Of a DNA stretch of 64,000 nucleotides, positions 51,434 to 61,736 are shown piece after piece. A program made the position numbers and the translations under genes. Under the pieces are notes generated by a model. It was given only the letters and a program-made list of their open reading frames with translations. It had not been told where the DNA came from and ran no database searches. This DNA comes from JALORV01 sp963775635 (GTDB lineage: Bacteria; Pseudomonadota; Gammaproteobacteria; Burkholderiales; Burkholderiaceae_F). Within the stretch, counting starts at the first letter, position 1, and each line of letters begins with the position of its first letter. The stretch covers positions 62,001 to 126,000 of the forward strand of contig CAVZJO010000006.1 of assembly GCA_963775635.1 (NCBI GenBank). The letters run 5' to 3'.

Positions 51434-54400
51434 CTAGCGGTCTCGGTTCTCGAGGAACCAGTACGAGCGACGACGTTGGCCCGGGATCGGGATGTTCGCG
51501 CGCGTTGACCTCGATCGACGAGTTCTTGTCGTTGGCTCCGCCGATCACGAAGGGGACCAGCTTGCCGCCGGCCACCTCGACATAACCGACCACCGGCGAA
51601 GGCGGCAGTCCGTCACCGACCAGGTTGCTGTAGCCCGGATTGCGACACACCAGCGGCATCTGGTAGGCGCGGTTCTGCGCGCGCGAGCAGCTGCCGCTCG
51701 CCGGCGGTAGCGGTCGATTGGTCGAGAAGTAGGTGATGCCGCCGAAGGTGATCGGCTGGTTGATGACCTTCTCGCCGTTGGAGGCGAGCGGGAAGGCGCA
51801 GCCTTCGGCGTCCGTCTTCGCGGTATTGCTCGCATTGACCTCGGCGAGCTGGTCCGCGGTAATCGGCGTGAAGCTGACCGGTTCGCCCTTCTGACCTTGT
51901 TGTCTTTGATCAGGAAGAAGCGATCGTTAGTGACCATCGTCAGCGGCTTTTCGCGGTCTCCGGTGCCGAGCAGGATCGCCGTGTAGTTGCGCGAGAGCAC
52001 CGCGTCGGCTGCGAAGAAGACCTTGCGCGATCCGTTCAGTCCGCCGGCGCCGTCGTTCAGCGCGGCAATCTTGGTGATCGCCCAAGCCGCCGACGGCGCG
52101 CGCACCGCCAGAGGCCGTCTCGATATCGATCCGGTAGAGCTGCGCACGCACGTCGACGACGTAGACGCGGTCGACGTAGCCGTCGCCGTCGGAGTCGATC
52201 ACCGTCGCATCGGCCGGCACGCTGTAGTCGGTCGGCAGCCAGCCCAGCCGTTCGCCGGTGCGCATGTTCATGATGTAGACGCCGCGGCCGAGCGTCGTCG
52301 GGCCGGCCGGTGTAACGTCTTCGGCCGCGCTGTCGTAGCCGCCGCCCATGATCAGCACCGGATCGGTCGACCCTTGACTCGCGACACGCGCGGCATCGAC
52401 CAGGTCTGTCCGATATTGGCATAACCGCTGGTGCCGGGGCCGATCCCCCACATCAGGCGGGGCTGCGAAGGATTACTGACATTGAAGGCATAGATCGAGC
52501 GGCCGCCGCGCCGCATTCCGGCAAACAGCGCCACCTTGCCTGTCGCGGTGTTCTGATACGCGCCGATCGGGCCGTCGAAGTAGTAGTCGCGCGGGCGGGC
52601 CGTGATGTTGGCCGACGGCGTCGAGGGAAAGCGCACTTCCGGGTCGTTCTCGCGCAGCCGGTTCAGCGCGGAGAAGTGCTCGGGTGCCACGAACGCCCAC
52701 AGTTCACTGCCCGCGCCATAGCCGGTCTGGTTGCCGTTGACCGCACGCAGCACGCCGTCGTTCGTACCGTAGAAGACGACGACCCCGCGCGAGCCGCCGT
52801 AGTTGATCGCGATCGGCCGCGAGTGCAGCACGTCGCCGTGGATCGATGGCCGCACGCGCGCGTCTCTCGGACGCTGGCCCAGCTGGTCTTTGGCGATCGA
52901 TTCGTTGCCGACGTTGTCCGGCCCGATGTTGTCCTCGCCGCGGATCCAGTTGACAAGATCGTCACGCCGGCCGGTCTCGGTCGCACCGAATCCGAACAGC
53001 GCCGGGGTCAGCGCGCCGTTGGCCGTACTGAAGTGGTATGAATTGCCGGCTGCCGACAGGTCGACATCGTTGCCGCATGAGGTGCCCGGGCAGGTATAAA
53101 CAGTTCGCGCCGCCGCGACCCGAGAAGTAGGTTTCGCGCAGCAGCTGAGCCACACCGCCCTTTTCCACCTTCTCTCCGTCGGGTGCATCGCTGCGCGAAT
53201 AACGGCCGCTCGACGCCGTCTCGACGTTGATCCAGAAGCCCGACGAATGCGTCCAGAAGCTGGTCGCGTCCTCGTCGATGAAGCCGGTCGTCGGACTGAC
53301 TGCAGGCGTCAGGCTTGCATCGGCCAGCTGCAGCGTGTCCTGCTTCTGGTCGTACACGAACTGGTATTGCTTCAGGTTGCCCACCCAGCGCGGCAGTGCG
53401 TTGCCATCGGGACGGAACATCCCGATGTAGACCTGGTTCAAATAGGTTCCCTGCGTGTTGGCCGACACCGGCAGACTGGCCGAGGCGAACACGCTGTTCG
53501 AAGCGCGGATCTGGTTCAGGATCTTGGTGAACGCGGCGATGATCATGTTGCTGTTGCTCGCCTGCTGATAGAGACCGCCGCCCTGCTTGGCCATCCAGCG
53601 GATGAAGTTCGGATAGTTGCCGTCGCTCGAGGCGCCGGTCACCGCGATCGTGTGCACGGTGATGTTTTGCGCCCCCTCGACGGCCGCATCGAGGTCGGCG
53701 CCCCGGTTGAAGAACGCCGCGAACTCGTCGGCCCAGTTGGCCGAGTCCGAATTGCCGACGCCTTCGGCGACCGGGATGCCGATGCGCGCAGCGCGCGGAT
53801 TGATCCGCTGCAGCAATTCGAGTGCTCGGTTGTTGTTGTCCTGCGGCGAACCGTTGGCCAGATAGATGATGTGATTGCGCGCGCAGCCGAGCCCCGGCGA
53901 TACGTACGCCGACTTGCTGCTGTCAGTGAAGGCATTTGCATCGTGCTTGCCAGCCGTTTTGTTGCCGAGATGGACCTTGCCGCCGGCGAACCACTGGTAG
54001 GCCTCGTAGAAGGCGGTCGCGGTGGAGGCGTTGTTGCCCTTGTCGCGGTTAATCCCGAGCCCGCTTATCAGGTCGAGCAGCGCCTTCTTGTCGTCCCACG
54101 AACTGACCTGCACGAATGCCTGGCGCGGGTAGCCGCTGTCGTCCGGCGATTCGTTGAACAGCATCACCGCGAAATTGAACTGGCTGAGGTCCGCGACCGA
54201 CAGATTGGCGATCAGCTTGTAGAGCGCACATTTCTGCGCGCCCATTTTGGTGCCCTCTTCCTTGTTCGGTGAGTTGGTCCGCACCTGCGCACCGTCCGCA
54301 TCGCAGATCGGCGTCGGGATCGACGAGCTCCAGTTCGCGGTGTTGTCGAGCATGATCAGCACGTTCGGTCGGAAACCCTCGGTTCTCGGCATCGAGTAGA

Positions 54401-54518
54401 TGTCGATGTCGTCCGCGCGGGCGAGCGTGCTCCAGAAGACTCCGGCAGCCACAAGGGCCAGCGAGAGCAGCGCGGTCAGCAGATGGTCCTGCAGAGAAAG
54501 GCGGGAAGAAGTTTTCAT
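51434..54518 (-). CDS. pilY1: Type IV pilus tip adhesin/assembly protein PilY1 (several frameshifts)
   Basis: A signal peptide (LLTALLSLALVAAGVFWSTL) is followed by a von Willebrand A-like domain (NVLIMLDNTANWSSSIPTP, where other PilY1 have DxSxS). The C-terminal half is a beta-propeller with GVVVFYGTNDGVLRAVNG, LFAGMRRGGRSIYAFNVSN, DPVLIMGGGYDSAAEDV and the calcium-loop-like DSDGDGYVDRVYVVD. The last residues (GQRRRSYWFLENRDR) end at TAG 51434-51436. One-base breaks are needed near 53107, 52380, 52105, 51900 and 51497; about 1020 residues after correction. PilY1 sits at the pilus tip and controls adhesion and retraction. Confidence 0.88.
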
Positions 54519-55081
54519 TGGCACACCGTGTTGAGTCCAACCACGGCGGTACGCATGGTCACGCCCTGGTTGATGGTTATCGCAGCTCCTGTGCTCGCGT
54601 CCGTGGCGCGCGCGCGCAGTTGCCACTCGGTATCCGCGCAGAGCGACCCCGCCAGCCCGCCGCCGGCCGGGGCGAACCCGGGATTCGACAATGCCGCGCT
54701 GGCAAAGCACGGCGCATCCAGTTCATTGTCTGGATCAAGATCGAGCAGCGCCACGGTTCGCGCACGCACGCACCGGGGCGCCTCGGCGAGCACGGCGACG
54801 GAGTCAAGTCCGCCGTCACCATTGAAATCGCTCTCCACCCGAGCGGCCTCTAGAACGCCCTGCGGATTGCGCGCGAACTCATCGCTGCTGATCGTCTGTT
54901 CAATCAGCATCTGCGCGGCGGCGGTGACCTCCTGCCGCGCCTGCATGTTGCCGGCGATCGTTACGTTGGTCGTGCTGGCGCGCAGTCCGGTCAGCGCCAG
55001 CGTCGACAGCAGCAGCAGGAAGATGATCGCTACGATCAGCGCGGCTCCGGCTTCGCGGCGACGAATATGGACGCTACGCAT
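54515..55081 (-). CDS. pilX: Minor pilin-like protein PilX
   Basis: 188 residues: REAGAALIVAIIFLLLLSTL is the type IV pilin-like N-terminus with Gly/Ala before the hydrophobic helix, followed by ALTGLRASTTNVTIAGNMQ and an acidic region (DFNGDGGLDSVAVL). The ATG overlaps the pilW stop (TGATG), and its stop overlaps the start of pilY1. Confidence 0.85.
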   Translation of the reverse strand: MRSVHIRRREAGAALIVAIIFLLLLSTLALTGLRASTTNVTIAGNMQARQEVTAAAQMLIEQTISSDEFARNPQGVLEAARVESDFNGDGGLDSVAVLAEAPRCVRARTVALLDLDPDNELDAPCFASAALSNPGFAPAGGGLAGSLCADTEWQLRARATDASTGAAITINQGVTMRTAVVGLNTVCQ

Positions 55082-56109
55082 CACGACTCCCGCCGTCCGG
55101 CGACGTTGTTGAGCCGCAGCAGTGTCGACAGCGAGCGGCACTTGAAGCCGACCGGGCAGGTTTCGGCGTTGTGCGCGGGACCCAGGTCGTAGACCGCCGG
55201 CGAAGTCGCCGCCACTGCGGACTGCTCGGTACTGCGCAGCAGCAGGTGCAATCGAACCGCGACGACGTTGGACCAGAACGAGGTCGGCAGCGCGCCGCCG
55301 GTGGTCGTCGTCAGGAACTGCTCGGGAGTACCGTCGGCGTTGGTATCGAATGCGTACTCGATCTGGAAATTCTCGACGCCTTCGGCCAGCGGGACGACGC
55401 GCAGCCCGGTTTCGGTGAATTCGGCCCGTCGCAGCGTCCGGACTCCGTCCGACGGCTGGCACTCGTTGCAATTGGCGACGTAGTAGACGCGGACGAGATA
55501 GCGGCGAACTGGAGCGAGGAAAGCAGCGTCGCAGGCCACCGTGCGCAGATCGAACTGCGCGGCGGTGTTGGAGACCCGGAGGAAGGGGGCCGGATCACTC
55601 AGGCATTGCGAGGCCTGCACATAGACGTTGCGCAGGTCGGCCGCCGGACCTGCGGTTGTCACCGAACTGGCGCGACGGATGATCAGCAAGTCGGTGCCGG
55701 GCACGCGATCGGGCAGGCATGCCAGTGCCGGCACCGCCGGCCCGGGGTCGTCGTAACCCTGCAACTGGGTCGGATAACGTGGGGGAACCAGGTTCGGCTC
55801 CCATCCGATGCGGGCTACGTCGACGACATCCCAGTCACACGGCGATGGATCGACAAATACCGCGTCGAGCGGCGGCATGAACGTGCCGTAAAAGCCGGCG
55901 TGTCGTATGTCGTCGCCGATGACGTCGGCTGCGAAACGCGAGTTTTCGGTCAGCCGCGTGACGCGTTCGAGCGCGGTGCGGCCCGCACTCGTCTGGCCGA
56001 ATACCGTCGCCAGCACGGTCAGCAGGATGAGCCCGATCGTCATCGCGATCATCAGCTCGATCAGCGAGAAGCCGGCAGAGTGGCGACGGCGCATCTCTTG
56101 CGATCTCAT
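55081..56109 (-). CDS. pilW: Minor pilin PilW
   Basis: 342 residues with the prepilin signature SAGFSLIELMIAMTIGLILL (Glu at +5). The globular part has several Cys residues and PilW features (ENSRFAADVIGDDIRHAGFY; VENFQIEYAFDTNADGTPEQ). Start 56109; an ATG five residues later is also possible. Overlaps both neighbours by one to four bases. Confidence 0.88.
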   Translation of the reverse strand: MRSQEMRRRHSAGFSLIELMIAMTIGLILLTVLATVFGQTSAGRTALERVTRLTENSRFAADVIGDDIRHAGFYGTFMPPLDAVFVDPSPCDWDVVDVARIGWEPNLVPPRYPTQLQGYDDPGPAVPALACLPDRVPGTDLLIIRRASSVTTAGPAADLRNVYVQASQCLSDPAPFLRVSNTAAQFDLRTVACDAAFLAPVRRYLVRVYYVANCNECQPSDGVRTLRRAEFTETGLRVVPLAEGVENFQIEYAFDTNADGTPEQFLTTTTGGALPTSFWSNVVAVRLHLLLRSTEQSAVAATSPAVYDLGPAHNAETCPVGFKCRSLSTLLRLNNVAGRRES

Positions 56110-56699
56110 GGCCCGGGCGGCGGTGGCGGAGCCGGGTTCAGGGTGCCGATGCGCAACAGCGTCGTCACCAGCCGCCGCTGTGCTTCGTCGCCGTACAGTC
56201 CACGACCACACCCGCTCGGCGCGAAATTCGGATCGATGCTGGGAGCAGCTCCTGCGGTCGGCCCCTGCCAGGCGACCGACACTGCATACACGCGGTTGAA
56301 GGCGTCGAGCTCGTAGATGCAGCCGATGGCACCCGGCAGCATCGATGCACTGCGCGCGTCGATCTGCTCGTCGGCGCCGGCAAGCATCCGGCCCCATTGG
56401 CAGCGGTCATGGTCGACCGGCGGATCGGCCGGGTCGCAGCTGACCAGCGTGTTGACATCGACGTAGCCGGTGATACCGGCATCGCCGGTCACGTAAGCGA
56501 GCGCGTTGCCGCGATTGGCCTCGATGCGGGTCGTCATGTCCTGCAGCAGCAGCGCCGCCTGCGTGCGCTGATTCGCCTCGGTCTCCGTAACGAATGAGCG
56601 CGACACCAGTCCGGCAACGCCCAGCAGGCCGAACGCGATCACCACGATGGTGACCATCGATTCGATCAGCGCGAAGCCGCGAACGGAGCGCGAGGCCAT
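56106..56699 (-). CDS. pilV: Minor pilin PilV
   Basis: 197 residues. VRGFALIESMVTIVVIAFGL is the prepilin motif with the +5 Glu, followed by LLGVAGLVSRSFVTETEANQ and RTQAALLLQDMTTRIEANRG, which is characteristic of PilV. Overlaps pilW by 4 bases (ATGA). The Pro-rich end (NPAPPPPPGP) is unusual but short. Confidence 0.88.
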   Translation of the reverse strand: MASRSVRGFALIESMVTIVVIAFGLLGVAGLVSRSFVTETEANQRTQAALLLQDMTTRIEANRGNALAYVTGDAGITGYVDVNTLVSCDPADPPVDHDRCQWGRMLAGADEQIDARSASMLPGAIGCIYELDAFNRVYAVSVAWQGPTAGAAPSIDPNFAPSGCGRGLYGDEAQRRLVTTLLRIGTLNPAPPPPPGP

Positions 56700-56704
56700 G
56701 GGAT

Positions 56705-57199
56705 TCAAACCGAACAGGCCGTTGTCCGGGTCGAGCGCGAGAGTCCCGACGGGTCGATCCGCACGATCCGCCCGGCGACCGAGCCGCCCTGCGGCGGGCA
56801 TATCTGGAAGTTTCGGACGTTGGCGAGGAGCGACGCGCGTCCGCCACCATCGAACGTCAGGGCGTTGGGCGCGACGGCAAAGCCGACGTGCGCGGCGAGA
56901 GCCTCACGCGAACGCAGAACTTCGTTGCCGATCACCACCTGCCACCCCTGCGCCCAGTCGGCGTTCAGCGGTTGGACGGTGACATCGGCATTGCGCTTGA
57001 CCGCTTCGCTACGTGCGTAATCCAGATCGGCGACCAGATCGAATGCCGCCCCGCGCACGGTGACGGCCTCTTTGAACCCGACGAAGCTGGCGCTGCCGAT
57101 ACCGGTCAGGATCGCCAGAATGGCGATGACCGTCACCGCTTCGACCAGCGTGAATCCCTGCGCGCGGCGTGCGATGCGGGGAAGGCGTAACGATGGCAT
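56705..57199 (-). CDS. fimT: GspH/FimT-type pseudopilin
   Basis: 164 residues with prepilin motif AQGFTLVEAVTVIAILAILT and the typical FimT segment DYARSEAVKRNADVTVQPLN, followed by GWQVVIGNEVLRSRE. It primes pilus assembly with PilV/W/X. Ends 6 bases before pilV. Confidence 0.88.
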   Translation of the reverse strand: MPSLRLPRIARRAQGFTLVEAVTVIAILAILTGIGSASFVGFKEAVTVRGAAFDLVADLDYARSEAVKRNADVTVQPLNADWAQGWQVVIGNEVLRSREALAAHVGFAVAPNALTFDGGGRASLLANVRNFQICPPQGGSVAGRIVRIDPSGLSRSTRTTACSV

Positions 57200-57209
57200 C
57201 GGAGGTCTC

Positions 57210-57641
57210 CTACCAGCAGCGGGTGGCGCCGGCGGTCTTGTTGCCCGCCTGATCGATGGCGATGACGCCGCAGCGGTCGTGCGCCTGCGGGCCGGTCGGG
57301 GTCGCACTGACCGTATAGGTCAGCGGCGGACCGGCATTGACCGCGATGGCGAACGTGTAGCGGATCGCCAGTTCGGGCGGGATGCCCATGTTCAGCGCCG
57401 CAACAGTCGTCGCGTAGGTGCGTCGGTCCAGGAAGAACTGCGCTTGGCGGCTGGCGATGTCGGCCATGAAGGACTGCGCCGACGAGCGGTTCGAGCGCAC
57501 GATGTATTCGCTATAGCTCGGTATCGCGATCGTCGCGAGGATCGCGATGATCGCCATGACCACCACGAGTTCGATGAGCGTGAAACCGCGAGCGCTCGCC
57601 GTCGCAGCCGAGTGTTCGAGTTGGTAAACGCTAACCGACAT
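57210..57641 (-). CDS. pilE: Type IV pilin PilE
   Basis: 143 residues: ARGFTLIELVVVMAIIAILA with Gly-1/Phe+1 and Glu+5, then SYSEYIVRSNRSSAQSFMAD and, near the C-terminus, a Cys pair (HDRCGVIAI...TRCW) forming the D-loop. It ends NKTAGATRCW. First gene of the minor pilin operon, ending 10 bases before fimT. Confidence 0.9.
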   Translation of the reverse strand: MSVSVYQLEHSAATASARGFTLIELVVVMAIIAILATIAIPSYSEYIVRSNRSSAQSFMADIASRQAQFFLDRRTYATTVAALNMGIPPELAIRYTFAIAVNAGPPLTYTVSATPTGPQAHDRCGVIAIDQAGNKTAGATRCW

Positions 57642-57952
57642 TCTTCCTGCTCCCTGTCATGCCGCGCCGACTCGCATCACTTCACTAATCGGCTCACACG
57701 CGCGCCGCATTCAACCGGACCTGATGAACGGATCGCCGCAGACGCCCGGCGCTACCGCCAGGCAATCAGCAACCGATCGACGGCGCGATCAACGAGCAGA
57801 ATTTTCCGGAAGGGCACCAACCGCAATGCGCTGAATTGCCCCCGATTCGCGGCGAGTCCCGCGGTGCGCAAACGGCTGCTGCCGCCGGTCGGCCACAAGC
57901 GGCCGCGTGACCGGCAGCGGGGACGCCGTTGGTCGGCCTGTTTTTCGGCTCG
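57642..57952. other. Intergenic region upstream of the pil operon
   Basis: 311 bases between the pilE start and the HMG-CoA lyase stop (both minus strand). No convincing gene on either strand; it must hold the pilE promoter. No good sigma-54 (GG-N10-GC) or sigma-70 match stood out by eye. Confidence 0.3.
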
Positions 57953-58861
57953 CTATGCCGCGATTTTGGCGGTGACGGCGTTGCCGGCGCGCGAGTAGGC
58001 CTTGCGGTTTAACACGCCGCTGATCCACTGGCCGGTGGCCACTGCCTGCGCGAAGTCGATCCCGGTTTCGATGCCGAGACCCTCTAGCAGATACAGCACG
58101 TCTTCGGTGGCGACGTTGCCGGTCGCGCCCTTGGCGTAGGGGCAGCCGCCGAGGCCGGCAATGCTGGTGTCGAAGCTCGCGATGCCGAGTTCGAGGCAGG
58201 CGTAGACGTTGGCGGTCGCCATCCCGTAGGTGTCGTGAAAATGCCCTGAAACCTGGTCGATGCTGTACTCCTGCAGCACCGCGTCCATCACGTGCTTGGT
58301 CTTCTCGGGCGTGCCGACACCGATCGTGTCGGCGACGCCGACGTGCTGCACTCCGATTTCGCGCATCAGCCGCGCGACCATCTTCACCGATTCCGGCGCC
58401 ACCTCGCCCTGATAAGGGCATCCCAACGCGCACGAGATCGCCCCGCGAACGGCGACGCCATGCGAGCGCGCAGCGGCGACCACCGGCTGGAACCGCTCGA
58501 TCGATTCCGCGATCGAGCAGTTGATGTTCTTCTGCGAGAACGCTTCACTCGCCGCGCCGAAGACCACCACTTCGTCGGGTCGCGCCGCAAGCGCGCTCTC
58601 GAAACCTTTCATGTTGGGGACGAGCACCGAGTACACGACTCCCGGTGCGCGGTCGATGCGCGCCATCACCTCGGCGGCGTCGGCCATCTGCGGCACCCAC
58701 TTCGGCGAGACGAACGACGTGACCTCGATCGCGCCAAAGCCCGCGCGGGTCAGCCGGTCGACCAGTTCGACCTTGATGTCCGCAGGAATGATCTGCTTCT
58801 CGTTCTGCAGCCCGTCACGCGGGCCGACATCGACGATCCGGACTCGGGAAGGAAGCGTCAT
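57953..58861 (-). CDS. mvaB: Hydroxymethylglutaryl-CoA lyase
   Basis: 302 residues from ATG 58861 (GGAGA upstream). Signatures: RIVDVGPRDGLQNEKQIIP, EVTSFVSPKWVPQMADA, GCPYQGEVAPESVKMVA, HFHDTYGMATANVYA (metal ligands) and GLGGCPYAKGATGNVATEDV with the catalytic Cys. It cleaves HMG-CoA to acetoacetate and acetyl-CoA, the last step of leucine degradation, matching the carboxylase and hydratase genes beyond. Confidence 0.93.
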   Translation of the reverse strand: MTLPSRVRIVDVGPRDGLQNEKQIIPADIKVELVDRLTRAGFGAIEVTSFVSPKWVPQMADAAEVMARIDRAPGVVYSVLVPNMKGFESALAARPDEVVVFGAASEAFSQKNINCSIAESIERFQPVVAAARSHGVAVRGAISCALGCPYQGEVAPESVKMVARLMREIGVQHVGVADTIGVGTPEKTKHVMDAVLQEYSIDQVSGHFHDTYGMATANVYACLELGIASFDTSIAGLGGCPYAKGATGNVATEDVLYLLEGLGIETGIDFAQAVATGQWISGVLNRKAYSRAGNAVTAKIAA

Positions 58862-59031
58862 GGGGATTCTCCGGCAAGGCTGCATCGTAGCGCTGCGAGC
58901 TGTGCCACCGCCGGCCCGCTGCGAATCCAGCGTGAAATAGTCGGCTTGGCGATCATGCATTTGCGGTCGCGCGTGCGGCCGTGGCGCCTCACCATGCGTT
59001 CATCGAATCCGATCAACGCGTGGAGAATGAA

Positions 59032-59589
59032 ATGAAGGCGCCGCTTCTATTGTGCAAGTCCCTGTGCCGGTGCGGCGCACGGCGCCTGCCGCAGGTACTG
59101 CTAGCGGCAGTCTGCGGCGTGCTGCTGACAGCCGCCGGATCGGTCGGCGCCGACTCGACACGCGTCACGCTGCGCATGGATCCGCGCCACATCCTCGAAG
59201 CGGTCGCCCGCCAGATGAACGTGACGCTCGATCCGGACGAGCCGCTGCCGGCCATTCATCTCGAAAGCGCGGTTCCGCTGCAGCAGTTCCAGGATGCCGT
59301 GGTCGCGCAGTGGAATTTTCGCCCACCCAAGGTGGCAAATGTTTATGTGGTCGCGCGCAACGCGATCTACCTGTCGGACGATTCGGGCTACTACCAGCGC
59401 GTCAAGCGCACGCTCGACGAGTCGCTGGCGCACGAGTTCGCACACTACCTGCAGGTGCGCTACTTCGGCGCCGATCTGGCAGACGATGCATGCGAAACCG
59501 AGGCGGTGGCGGTCCAGTTCGCGTTCCGCGACAAGCACCGGCTGACCCATGCGGCGGCGACTTCCGATGCCGGCGGTGCCGCGTCCTGA
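59032..59589 (+). CDS. Exported DUF6647-like protein with HExxH motif
   Basis: 185 residues from ATG 59032 (GGAG upstream). A signal peptide (LLAAVCGVLLTAAGSVGADS) precedes a small domain with LAHEFAHYLQVRYFGADLAD, a zincin-like HExxH, followed by DDACETEAVAVQFAF with a possible third ligand Glu. Probably a periplasmic metal-dependent hydrolase or inactive relative. Convergent with the carboxylase gene. Confidence 0.65.
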   Translation: MKAPLLLCKSLCRCGARRLPQVLLAAVCGVLLTAAGSVGADSTRVTLRMDPRHILEAVARQMNVTLDPDEPLPAIHLESAVPLQQFQDAVVAQWNFRPPKVANVYVVARNAIYLSDDSGYYQRVKRTLDESLAHEFAHYLQVRYFGADLADDACETEAVAVQFAFRDKHRLTHAAATSDAGGAAS

Positions 59590-59695
59590 ACACTAATAGC
59601 CGCGTGCTCGATCGACGAGGCCGGTCACCGCGTCGCCACGCGCCCAGGCGGCAGACTCGCGCGCACAGAACACGACGCGCAGCGTCATCCGCTGC

Positions 59696-61729
59696 TCACG
59701 TGGGCTCGAAGCGGACCAGTTCCGCGCCTTCGGCCACCTGGTCGCCGACACCGTACAGCAGCTCGGCGACGACGCCGTCGGCCGGTGCGACGATGGTGTG
59801 TTCCATTTTCATCGCTTCCATCACGAGCAGCGGCGCGCCTCGCTCGACCCGGGCGCCGATGCTGGTCGTGACCGCGATCACCTTGCCCGGCATCGGTGCC
59901 GTGAGCTTTCCGCCGCCGGCCTCGTGCCCGCCCGACTGCGCGATGATGTCGACCACCGTCAGCACGCGATGCCTGCCGCGCGCAAAAACGTGCAGGTCGT
60001 CGCCGACGCGTACCACGTCAGCCAGCAGCGAACGGCCGCCGAACGCGATCGCTAGCCGGGTGCCGTCGACGCGGTTGACCGCGAGCGGCGCGTGCCCGCC
60101 CGCGTGATGGAACCGGTGGCCCCCGCGCAGGTATTCGAGTTCGACATCGTGCACGCCGCGTTCCGACTTGAAAGTCAGCGTGCGCATGTAGGTCGTATTG
60201 AGTCTCCAGCCCTGTGTCGAACTCCACGGGTCCGCGGTCTCGTTGCCTGCCTCGTCGGTCAGGACGCGCGCGCAGGCAAACGCCAGCAGCTCGTTGCCGA
60301 CCCGCTCGTCGTGCGCATCGTGTGCGAACAGCCGCTCGCGCTCGCGCTCGATCAGCCCGGTGTCGAGCTCGCCGCGTCCGAAGCTCGCGTTGGCGAACAG
60401 CCGCGCCAGGAAATCGACGTTGTTGGCGAGGCCGACGATGTGCACATCGGCGAGAGCTTCCTGCATGCGCGCGATCGCCTGCGCACGATCCTCGCCCCAG
60501 ACGATCAGCTTGGCGATCATCGGGTCGTAATAAGGAGTGATCTCGTCACCGGCCCGCACGCCGCCGTCGATCCGTACCGGTGCAGGACGATGGAACGGCT
60601 CATCGTCGGCGTTGCGCGTGAAGGCGACATGCGCCGGGGTTGCATAGTGTGCGAGCCGTCCGATCGCCGGCAGGAAGCCCTTATCGGGATTCTCGGCGTA
60701 AATGCGCGCCTCGATCGCGTGGCCGCGCATCGTCAGCACGGCCTGCTTATCGGGGCCGGTTAGCGGCAGTGGTTCGCCCGCTGCGACACGCAGCTGCCAT
60801 TCGACCAGATCGTGGCCCGTGATCATTTCGGTGACCGGGTGCTCGACTTGCAGCCGCGTGTTCATCTCCATGAAATAGAAGCTGCCATCGGGATCGGCGA
60901 TGAATTCGACGGTGCCCGCGCCGACGTAGCCGACGGCCCTGGCCGCGGCGACCGCCGCCTCGCCCATCGCGCGTCGCCGCTCGGCGGTCATCCCGGGCGC
61001 CGGCGCCTCCTCGATCACCTTCTGGTGTCGGCGCTGCACCGAACAGTCGCGCTCGAACAGGTAGACCGCGTCGCCCAAGCTGTCGGCGAACACCTGGATC
61101 TCGATGTGACGCGGTCGCTGGACATACTTCTCGATCAGCACACGGTCGTCGCCGAACGCCGACAGCGCCTCGCGCCGGCACGACTCGAGCGCGGCCGCAA
61201 AGTCTGCAGCGGCGGTAACGATCCGCATGCCCTTGCCGCCGCCGCCCGCGCTGGCCTTGATCAGCACCGGATAGCCGATAGCGTCCGCCTGCTGGCGCAG
61301 GAACGAAGCATCTTGATTCGTGCCGTGATAGCCAGGCACCAGCGGCACCTTGGCCCGCTCCATCAGCGTTTTCGCCTCGCTCTTGCTGCCCATCGCATGG
61401 ATCGCGAACGGTGGCGGACCGATGAACACCATCCCGTTGTCGGTGCAGGCCTGCGCGAACGACTCGTTCTCGGACAGGAAACCGTAGCCGGGGTGAATCG
61501 CCTGCGCGCCGCTGTCGCGAGCGGCAGTCAGGATCAGGTCGCCGCGCAGATAACTGTCCCGGGCCGGTGCCGGACCGAGGCGCACCGCTTCGTCGGCCAG
61601 CGCCACATGCTGGCTACCCGCGTCGGCGTCGGAATAGACGGCGACAGTCCGGATACCCAGCTTGCGCGCGGTCGTGATGACGCGGCAAGCGATCTCTCCG
61701 CGATTCGCGATCAGTAGCTTCCGGAACAT
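59696..61729 (-). CDS. Acyl-CoA carboxylase biotin-containing alpha subunit (methylcrotonyl-CoA type)
   Basis: 677 residues in the usual order: biotin carboxylase (FRKLLIANRGEIACRVITTA; KASAGGGGKGMRIVTAA; MEMNTRLQVEHPVTEMITG), linker, and biotin carrier domain (LLVMEAMKMEHTIVAPADG, Lys carries biotin). With HMG-CoA lyase, the methylglutaconyl-CoA-type hydratase and the acyl-CoA dehydrogenase nearby, it fits leucine (Liu) or acyclic terpenoid (Atu) degradation. The beta subunit gene is not in the window and probably lies beyond the right edge. Confidence 0.9.
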   Translation of the reverse strand: MFRKLLIANRGEIACRVITTARKLGIRTVAVYSDADAGSQHVALADEAVRLGPAPARDSYLRGDLILTAARDSGAQAIHPGYGFLSENESFAQACTDNGMVFIGPPPFAIHAMGSKSEAKTLMERAKVPLVPGYHGTNQDASFLRQQADAIGYPVLIKASAGGGGKGMRIVTAAADFAAALESCRREALSAFGDDRVLIEKYVQRPRHIEIQVFADSLGDAVYLFERDCSVQRRHQKVIEEAPAPGMTAERRRAMGEAAVAAARAVGYVGAGTVEFIADPDGSFYFMEMNTRLQVEHPVTEMITGHDLVEWQLRVAAGEPLPLTGPDKQAVLTMRGHAIEARIYAENPDKGFLPAIGRLAHYATPAHVAFTRNADDEPFHRPAPVRIDGGVRAGDEITPYYDPMIAKLIVWGEDRAQAIARMQEALADVHIVGLANNVDFLARLFANASFGRGELDTGLIERERERLFAHDAHDERVGNELLAFACARVLTDEAGNETADPWSSTQGWRLNTTYMRTLTFKSERGVHDVELEYLRGGHRFHHAGGHAPLAVNRVDGTRLAIAFGGRSLLADVVRVGDDLHVFARGRHRVLTVVDIIAQSGGHEAGGGKLTAPMPGKVIAVTTSIGARVERGAPLLVMEAMKMEHTIVAPADGVVAELLYGVGDQVAEGAELVRFEPT

Positions 61730-61736
61730 GGCGAGG

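Noticed and set aside
53247..54272. 341-codon plus-strand frame
   Set aside because: Antisense shadow of pilY1; no start signal or domain.
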